Position numbers and translations under genes: made by a program. DNA of 17,657 nt, from positions 1 through 17,657 of the forward strand of contig JABMNB010000524.1 in assembly GCA_013205335.1 (NCBI GenBank). Direction: 5' to 3'. A model generated the notes under the pieces. That model worked only from the letters and a program-made list of their open reading frames with translations. It did no database searches and was not told the DNA's origin. Below are positions 13,222 through 17,657 of the stretch, one piece after another (position 1 is the first letter of the stretch; every line of letters begins with the position of its first letter). This stretch comes from Rhodospirillales bacterium (GTDB taxonomy: Bacteria; Pseudomonadota; Alphaproteobacteria; Reyranellales; Reyranellaceae).

Positions 13222-14650
13222 CCTGCAGCGCGGAGCAATAGATCTTCCGCTTTTCGAGGCGCTTGCAGCCTTCGGTGGCTTGTTCCTGAGACAGGTTGAT
13301 AAGTCGTGCGCGATGGAAGGTGCGGTTCGCCATCTGAACCTCGTCGACGATCGCGGAGGCTGAGCGGGCGTTCGGCAGCGCCGCTGCGGCGCGCTCGACC
13401 GCGGCCTGCGCCGCCTGAGGCTCGCTGAACGAACCGACCTGGATTACCCAGCTTCCCAGCGCCGGCGTGTCAGGCATTACGGGAACGGGAGCGGGAGCCG
13501 GCGTCGCGGCGGGAGGCGCTGCGGCGAAGGCAGAGGCCGAGGCTGATGTCGCCGGAGCGGGGGCTGCGAAGCCCGCATACCTCGGGCTGACCTGCTGCTG
13601 TTGGGCAGCGGCGGCTGGCGGCCGATAGGCCTCGGCGAAGCTGCTGCCGGGATCGAACTGGGCGGCCGAATACCGGGCGGACGCAGGCTTGCGCAGCGAG
13701 GCCCAGGGCGAGAGCTGCATGGCCTGCGCCAGCGCGAAGCCGCGATCCATGAGGGCGGCCATCGTCCGGTCGCGCTGGCTGGCGCTGGTGCCGCCCATGA
13801 CGACACCGATCAGGCGACGGTTGTCGCGCACCGCCGACATCACGAGGTTGAAACCCGACGCCACCGTGTAGCCCGTCTTCAGGCCGTCGGCGCCGTCGTA
13901 GCTGCCGAGCATGCGATTGTGGTTCGCAAGGACGCGCCCGCGGTAGGCGTAGCTCTGGGTCGAGAAGATCGCATAGTAATGCGGGTAGTCGCGCATCAGC
14001 GCATTGGCGAGCTTGGCGAGATCGCGGGCCGTGGTGACCTGCTCGCTGTTCGGCAGGCCCGACGCATTCCGGAACACCGTCGAACTCATGCCGAGCTGGC
14101 GCGCCTTCTGCGTCATAAGGCGGGCGAACGCCTCCTCGCTGCCGGCGAGGCCCTCGGCGAGCAGTACCGCGGCGTCGTTGGCGGAGCGCGTGACGAGCGC
14201 CATCGTGGCGTCGCGTACGTTCACGGTGCCGCCCGGCGTCATGCCCATCTTGGTGGGCGGCGCATTGAGGGCATTGACCGACACCGGCAGGCCGTCGCCG
14301 AGCGACAGCCGGCCCGAATCGAGGGCCGAGAAGGTGAGGTAGATCGTCATCAGTTTGGTGAGCGATGCCGGATGACGGAGTTCGTCGGCGCGATCGGAGG
14401 CGAGTTCGCGTCCGCTCGTTGCGTCGACGATCAGATACGAGTCACGCGCACTGACGGCCGGATTGGCGACCCAGGAAGAGGAGGTATTGCGCGAAGCGGC
14501 TTTGGCGCGCGTCTTGGCAGGCGGTGCGGCACGCTTGACCGATGTCGTCTGGGCGTCGACCGGGGAGGGCGCCAGCATGGCACCGAGAAAAACAACGCTT
14601 AAGGCAAGCCAGGAAAGGCTAACCGCAATTCGCCTGAGGGGGGAAATCAT
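13190..14650 (-). CDS. D-alanyl-D-alanine carboxypeptidase (peptidase S11) with C-terminal SPOR domain
   Basis: Periplasmic penicillin-binding protein that trims the terminal D-Ala from peptidoglycan stem peptides. It has 486 aa from the ATG at 14650. A signal peptide (residues 1 to about 33) ends with VDA before QTT. The S11 domain shows SLTK (96-99), SAN (156-158) and KTG (258-260). An Ala/Pro/Gln-rich linker (about 340-395) leads to a SPOR domain from about 398 (GSWVIQVGSFSEPQAAQAAVERA) to 476, which binds denuded glycan at the septum. In-frame starts upstream exist at 14689 (ATG) and 14716 (TTG). None of the three has a good ribosome-binding site; 14650 gives the most typical signal peptide. 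It is convergent with the cyclotransferase gene and divergent from the next gene. Confidence 0.93.
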   Translation of the reverse strand: MISPLRRIAVSLSWLALSVVFLGAMLAPSPVDAQTTSVKRAAPPAKTRAKAASRNTSSSWVANPAVSARDSYLIVDATSGRELASDRADELRHPASLTKLMTIYLTFSALDSGRLSLGDGLPVSVNALNAPPTKMGMTPGGTVNVRDATMALVTRSANDAAVLLAEGLAGSEEAFARLMTQKARQLGMSSTVFRNASGLPNSEQVTTARDLAKLANALMRDYPHYYAIFSTQSYAYRGRVLANHNRMLGSYDGADGLKTGYTVASGFNLVMSAVRDNRRLIGVVMGGTSASQRDRTMAALMDRGFALAQAMQLSPWASLRKPASARYSAAQFDPGSSFAEAYRPPAAAAQQQQVSPRYAGFAAPAPATSASASAFAAAPPAATPAPAPVPVMPDTPALGSWVIQVGSFSEPQAAQAAVERAAAALPNARSASAIVDEVQMANRTFHRARLINLSQEQATEGCKRLEKRKIYCSALQVTAWNTPGAR

Positions 14651-14723
14651 TGCGAATAGGCCATACGCAAATCTAATTATTGTGCTCATCCAATAGCTTA
14701 TGATCCATTCCTCCAACTCTACT

Positions 14724-14748
14724 AAAGTTCGTGAGGCTACGCAACTTT
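14724..14748. repeat. Inverted repeat between divergent dac and exported-protein genes
   Basis: AAAGTT (14724-14729) and AACTTT (14743-14748) are perfect inverted copies separated by 13 bp, within the 160-bp divergent intergenic region. The spacing would suit a dimeric regulator, or it may be chance in an AT-richer patch. On the minus strand TTGCGT with a 17-bp spacer to TAGAGT overlaps it and is a weak promoter candidate for the carboxypeptidase. Confidence 0.25.
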
Positions 14749-14798
14749 GGTCGTGCCGCTCTGCTGCCCCAAATGGCCCGGATTATGCCCGTCCCCGT

Positions 14799-14806
14799 GG
14801 AGGAGG
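14799..14806 (+). promoter_or_regulatory. Strong ribosome-binding site that fixes the start of the exported protein
   Basis: GGAGGAGG lies 4 nt before the ATG at 14811. The frame is open from 14700, but this site and the signal peptide that begins at 14811 settle the start. Confidence 0.75.
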
Positions 14807-14810
14807 CGTG

Positions 14811-15530
14811 ATGAGGGCTTTTCTGGTGGCGTTTGCCGTCCTGAGCGCGATTTGGCTGGCGCCTGCGACGGCGCAGCGGCCGGACCGTAACGTCGATCTG
14901 CCGGTCGCGCGCAGTTTCCATTGGTTCGACTTCGTCGCGGCCAACGATATCCGGGCTGCCTGCGTGGCGGGCGGCCGAAACCATCTCAGGCTGGTTTACA
15001 ATGGCCTGTGGGAGGAGCAGGTCCGCGCCTACGACATCTTCCTGCAGCCCGACGGCACGGCGGGCATGAACATCGGCGTGTTGGAGGGGCAGGGCAATGT
15101 CACGACCGGCATCACCAACATGTTGATTTCCAATCCAAAGGACATCTTCGCTCCCTGGAGCATGAAGGGTGGTCAGCGCATTCTGACCGTCGATGAAACC
15201 CGTGAACTCGTAGGGTTGCTCGAAGCTAGTCGCGCCTTCGGCCCGCCGCGAGACGGCATGCGCCTTCCGGACAATGATTTCTGGTGGACCGTGGCGTCCT
15301 GCCGGAACGGAGTCTGGGGCTTTCAGGCCTATCACTATCCGACGGATGGCTTCGCGAACGTGAAGTTCTCCGCCAGGCTGTTTTCGTTGGACAAGGTGCC
15401 GGTGCCGGTCAATCCACCCCGCCAGCTAGAGCCCGCGGAACTGCGCCGCGACATGAACGCTCCGCTCCAGCGCGCCCGCACCGACCGCTGGATGCTGGTC
15501 GTGGGGAAGGATGGGCTTCGGGCGAGGTAG
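14811..15530 (+). CDS. Exported protein of unknown function
   Basis: I do not recognise a family. The protein has 239 aa. A clear signal peptide covers residues 1-22 (MRAFLVAFAVLSAIWLAPATAQ), with a plausible cut after ATAQ or at the ATA-Q site. The mature part is rich in aromatic residues, with several tryptophans (Trp38, 67, 116, 158, 159, 169, 227). It has two cysteines, Cys51 and Cys164, that could form a disulfide in the periplasm. Segments such as ARSFHWFDFVAANDIRAAC and NDFWWTVASCRNGVWGFQAYHY suggest a folded beta-rich domain. There is no lipobox and no second membrane segment. It lies between a divergent carboxypeptidase and clpS. Its stop codon falls within a dyad that precedes the clpS -10 box, so it is probably not in the clp operon. 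Confidence 0.7.
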   Translation: MRAFLVAFAVLSAIWLAPATAQRPDRNVDLPVARSFHWFDFVAANDIRAACVAGGRNHLRLVYNGLWEEQVRAYDIFLQPDGTAGMNIGVLEGQGNVTTGITNMLISNPKDIFAPWSMKGGQRILTVDETRELVGLLEASRAFGPPRDGMRLPDNDFWWTVASCRNGVWGFQAYHYPTDGFANVKFSARLFSLDKVPVPVNPPRQLEPAELRRDMNAPLQRARTDRWMLVVGKDGLRAR

Positions 15531-15550
15531 CGGAATCGGTAACGCTACCT
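15525..15550. repeat. 26-bp dyad overlapping the -35 region of the clpS promoter
   Basis: AGGTAGCG (15525-15532) and CGCTACCT (15543-15550) are perfect 8-bp inverted copies with a 10-bp spacer. The left arm contains the TAG stop of the preceding gene and the right arm ends one base before TATAAT. As DNA it resembles an operator; as RNA it would be a hairpin that might end or protect the upstream transcript, though only a weak T-rich stretch follows. Confidence 0.6.
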
Positions 15551-15551
15551 A

Positions 15552-15557
15552 TATAAT
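15552..15557 (+). promoter_or_regulatory. Consensus -10 box of the clpS-clpA promoter
   Basis: A perfect TATAAT. The expected -35 position (about 15529-15534) has no TTGACA-like hexamer and instead lies in the dyad described separately. A start near 15564 would give the ATG at 15594 a leader of about 30 nt. Confidence 0.55.
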
Positions 15558-15593
15558 TGGTTCGTGACTTTGATTTGGAGCGTGACGTCGACG

Positions 15594-16010
15594 ATGTATT
15601 TTCCGCGTAGCGCAGGCGAATGGCGGCTCGGCGGGGCGGGAGAGCCGCCCCAGCAGCCGCCCGGTGGGCCTCCCCAGCAACCGCCGCGTCGCGACGACGG
15701 AGAGGGCGGCGACGACGGGCGAACCGGAGCGCTTACGCTCACGCGGACGCGCACCAAGAAGCCGTCGATGTACAAGGTGCTCATGCTGAACGACGACTAC
15801 ACGCCGATGGAGTTCGTGGTCGACGTCCTGCAGAACATCTTCCAGAAGACTCGCGAAGAGGCGACCGAGGTCATGCTTCACGTCCACCAGAAGGGCGTGG
15901 GGGTCTGCGGCGTCTACACCTACGAGATCGCCGAGACCAAGGTGACCCAAACGGTGGATTACGCGCGCAAGAATCAGCACCCTCTCCAGTGCACGTTGGA
16001 GAAAGAGTAA
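15594..16010 (+). CDS. clpS: ATP-dependent Clp protease adaptor ClpS
   Basis: Adaptor that delivers N-end-rule substrates to ClpAP. From the ATG at 15594 it has 138 aa, longer than the E. coli protein (106 aa). The core starts near residue 58 and reads MYKVLMLNDDYTPMEFVVDVL. Its NDD, the TPM triad and His97 line the pocket that binds N-terminal aromatic or leucine residues. VGVCGVYTYEIAETKV and NQHPLQCTLEKE complete the fold. Residues 1-57 are a flexible Pro/Gln/Gly-rich extension with PPQQPP twice. GGAG lies 13 nt upstream of the ATG, which is rather far. A GTG at 15564 is in frame and coincides with the predicted transcription start, so a leaderless longer form (148 aa) is possible. clpA follows 42 bp later. 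Confidence 0.95.
   Translation: MYFPRSAGEWRLGGAGEPPQQPPGGPPQQPPRRDDGEGGDDGRTGALTLTRTRTKKPSMYKVLMLNDDYTPMEFVVDVLQNIFQKTREEATEVMLHVHQKGVGVCGVYTYEIAETKVTQTVDYARKNQHPLQCTLEKE
15645..15685 (+). repeat. Direct repeat within clpS encoding PPQQPP twice
   Basis: Two 17-bp copies (15645-15661 and 15669-15685) match at 15 of 17 positions, with a 24-bp period, and encode residues 18-23 and 26-31. This suggests local duplication in the disordered N-terminal extension. Confidence 0.6.
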
Positions 16011-16052
16011 CGGCGACCAAAAGTAGTTCGTTTTTCCAGTCGAGGTGGTTCG

Positions 16053-17657
16053 ATGTCCATGCTGTCCAAGAACCTCGAGAAGTCCCTGCATCGCGCCTTC
16101 GGGCTCGCAGGTGAGCGGCGCCACGAGTACGCGACGCTGGAGCACTTGCTGCTGTCGATGACCGAGGACGAGGATGCGATGCCCGTGCTCAAGGCGTGCG
16201 GGGTCGATATCGACCGGCTGAGGCACGATCTCGAAACCTTCGTCGACAATCGCCTCAAGGGCATCATCACCCAGAATCCCAGCGAGCCTCTGCCGACCGC
16301 CGGATTCCAGCGCGTCGTCCAGCGTGCCGCGGTGCACGTGCAGTCGTCGGGCCGCAATGAAGTGACCGGCGCCAACGTTCTGGTCGCACTCTTCTCCGAG
16401 CGCGACAGCCACGCCGTCTCGTTCCTCGAAAACCAGGGCATGACGCGGCTCGATGCCGTCGACTACATCAGCCACGGCAAGGCCAAGGTACCCGGCCGCA
16501 CCCGCACGCGCCGCGTCAGCGGATCGGAAGAGGAGTCGGGTGGCGAGCCCGCGGCGAAGCAGGGCAACGAGGCGCTGGCCGCCTATTGTGTCGACCTCAA
16601 CCAGAAGGCCAAGGACGGTCGCGTCGATCCGCTGATCGGCCGCGAGCATGAGGTCGAACGCACCATTCAGGTCCTGTGCCGCCGCACCAAGAACAACCCG
16701 CTCTATGTCGGCGAGCCCGGCGTCGGCAAGACGGCGATCGCGGAGGGTCTTGCCCGCAAGATCGTCGACGGTGAGGTGCCGGAGGTCCTGAAGGAAGCGA
16801 TCATCTACTCGCTCGACATGGGAGCGCTGCTGGCCGGCACGCGCTATCGTGGCGACTTCGAGGAGCGTCTGAAGGCAGTTCTGGGCGAACTCAAGAAGAA
16901 GCCGAACTCGGTCCTCTTCATCGACGAGATTCACACGATCATCGGCGCTGGCGCGACGTCCGGCGGCTCGATGGACGCGTCGAACCTCCTGAAGCCCTCG
17001 CTGCAGTCGGGAGACCTGCGCTGCATCGGCTCGACGACCTACAAGGAATACCGAAACTACTTCGAAAAGGACCGCGCGCTGGTCCGCCGCTTCCAGAAGA
17101 TCGACGTGCCGGAGCCCACGATCAGTGACGCCGTCGAAATCATGCGCGGCCTCAAGCCGGTTTACGAGAAGCATCATCGCGTTTCCTACACCGACGACGC
17201 CATCAAGGCGGCCGTCGAACTGTCGGCGCGCTATATCCACGACCGCAAGCTGCCGGACAAGGCGATCGACGTGATCGACGAGGTCGGTGCGGCCCAGATG
17301 CTGCGCACGCCCGACAAGCGCAAGACCACGATCGAGGTGTCCGACATAGAGGACATCGTCGCCAAGATCGCCCGCATTCCGCCGAAGGCCGTCTCCAAAG
17401 ACGACACCGCGCTGTTGCGCACCATCGACCGCGACCTGAAGACGGTCGTGTTCGGACAGGACCATGCGATCGATCAGCTCGCCGCGTCGATCAAGCTCGC
17501 GCGCGCGGGCCTGCGTTCGCCGGAGAAGCCGATCGGCAGCTATCTGTTGGCCGGTCCGACCGGCGTCGGCAAGACCGAGGTCACGCGCCAGCTTGCGCGC
17601 CTGCTCGGCCTCGAGGTCATACGCTTCGACATGTCGGAATACATGGAACGGCACAGC
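16053..17657 (+). CDS. clpA: ATP-dependent Clp protease ATP-binding subunit ClpA (5' part; runs off the window)
   Basis: AAA+ unfoldase that feeds proteins to ClpP. The frame is open from the ATG at 16053 to the window edge, giving 535 residues of about 750-780. The N-terminal Clp_N domain covers residues 1 to about 145 (LEKSLHRAF, EYATLEHLLL). A charged linker follows (about 146-170). The first AAA+ domain has Walker A GEPGVGKT (220-227), Walker B VLFIDEIH (287-294) and an arginine pair at 345-346. The second Walker A GPTGVGKT (501-508) begins the D2 domain. There is no ClpB-type middle coiled coil between D1 and D2, which separates it from ClpB. GAGGTGG precedes the ATG; a second ATG two codons later is possible. 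Pairing with clpS confirms ClpA. Confidence 0.98.
   Translation, partial: MSMLSKNLEKSLHRAFGLAGERRHEYATLEHLLLSMTEDEDAMPVLKACGVDIDRLRHDLETFVDNRLKGIITQNPSEPLPTAGFQRVVQRAAVHVQSSGRNEVTGANVLVALFSERDSHAVSFLENQGMTRLDAVDYISHGKAKVPGRTRTRRVSGSEEESGGEPAAKQGNEALAAYCVDLNQKAKDGRVDPLIGREHEVERTIQVLCRRTKNNPLYVGEPGVGKTAIAEGLARKIVDGEVPEVLKEAIIYSLDMGALLAGTRYRGDFEERLKAVLGELKKKPNSVLFIDEIHTIIGAGATSGGSMDASNLLKPSLQSGDLRCIGSTTYKEYRNYFEKDRALVRRFQKIDVPEPTISDAVEIMRGLKPVYEKHHRVSYTDDAIKAAVELSARYIHDRKLPDKAIDVIDEVGAAQMLRTPDKRKTTIEVSDIEDIVAKIARIPPKAVSKDDTALLRTIDRDLKTVVFGQDHAIDQLAASIKLARAGLRSPEKPIGSYLLAGPTGVGKTEVTRQLARLLGLEVIRFDMSEYMERHS

Noticed and set aside
14670..14705. 11-codon minus-strand ORF (MDHKLLDEHNN) just before the carboxypeptidase gene, behind a GGAGG
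   Set aside because: The GGAGG is only one base from its ATG, too close to work well, and nothing supports a leader peptide function.
14700..14810. Upstream start for the exported protein
   Set aside because: It would bury the signal peptide behind 37 polar residues. The strong GGAGGAGG before 14811 decides the start.
15549..17654. A 701-codon open frame on the minus strand opposite clpS-clpA
   Set aside because: It is an antisense shadow of GC-rich coding DNA. The plus strand encodes unmistakable ClpS and ClpA with all motifs, and the minus-strand product is rich in Arg/Asp/His/Leu with no recognisable domain.
1..17657. CRISPR arrays, tRNA or rRNA genes, insertion sequences, phage or toxin-antitoxin genes
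   Set aside because: I looked for regularly spaced repeats, transposase-like or integrase-like proteins and RNA gene signatures and saw none. The region reads as core chromosome.

Overview
The window is a GC-rich, gene-dense stretch of what looks like the core chromosome of an alphaproteobacterium. The evidence is the rpsF-rpsR-rplI cluster facing away from a fabD-fabG-acpP-fabF-mltG cluster, a DD-carboxypeptidase with a SPOR domain near clpS-clpA, and protein sequences of alphaproteobacterial character. A Rhodospirillales-like or Hyphomicrobiales-like organism is plausible, but I cannot fix the genus by eye. I see no tRNA, rRNA, insertion sequence, phage gene or CRISPR array, and no gap between genes longer than about 240 bp.

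Layout: (1) 1-2229: the C-terminal part of a ferric-iron substrate-binding protein (+) meets a two-domain iron-type ABC permease (-) tail to tail, with overlapping 3' ends. (2) 2235-3820: ribosomal operon rpsF-rpsR-rplI on the minus strand, with a recognisable promoter, a structured leader of about 120 nt and a strong intrinsic terminator placed directly before the permease start. (3) 3838-9038: fatty-acid synthesis and envelope operon fabD-fabG-acpP-fabF-mltG plus a membrane-anchored J-domain protein. (4) 9122-13221: nucleotide-sugar operon galU-ugd-phosphomannomutase/phosphoglucomutase, with a gamma-glutamylcyclotransferase-like gene coupled by a TGATG overlap. (5) 13190-14650: SPOR-domain D-Ala-D-Ala carboxypeptidase (-). 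(6) 14811-15530: an exported protein of unknown function. (7) 15525-17657: clpS and the first 535 codons of clpA, preceded by a perfect TATAAT and a 26-bp dyad.

How the genes work together: regions 3 to 5 share an envelope theme. FabD, FabG, AcpP and FabF make acyl chains for phospholipid and lipid A. MltG and the carboxypeptidase edit peptidoglycan. GalU, the mutase and Ugd convert hexose phosphate to UDP-glucose and UDP-glucuronate for surface polysaccharide. ClpS and ClpA form the N-end-rule adaptor and unfoldase of the ClpAP protease.

Most of the window is ordinary housekeeping DNA and I found no clear new multi-gene system. The parts most worth a second look are the dyad at the clpS promoter, the terminator abutting the permease start, the rpsF leader with a possible Shine-Dalgarno-sequestering segment, the membrane J-protein after mltG, and the unknown exported protein.
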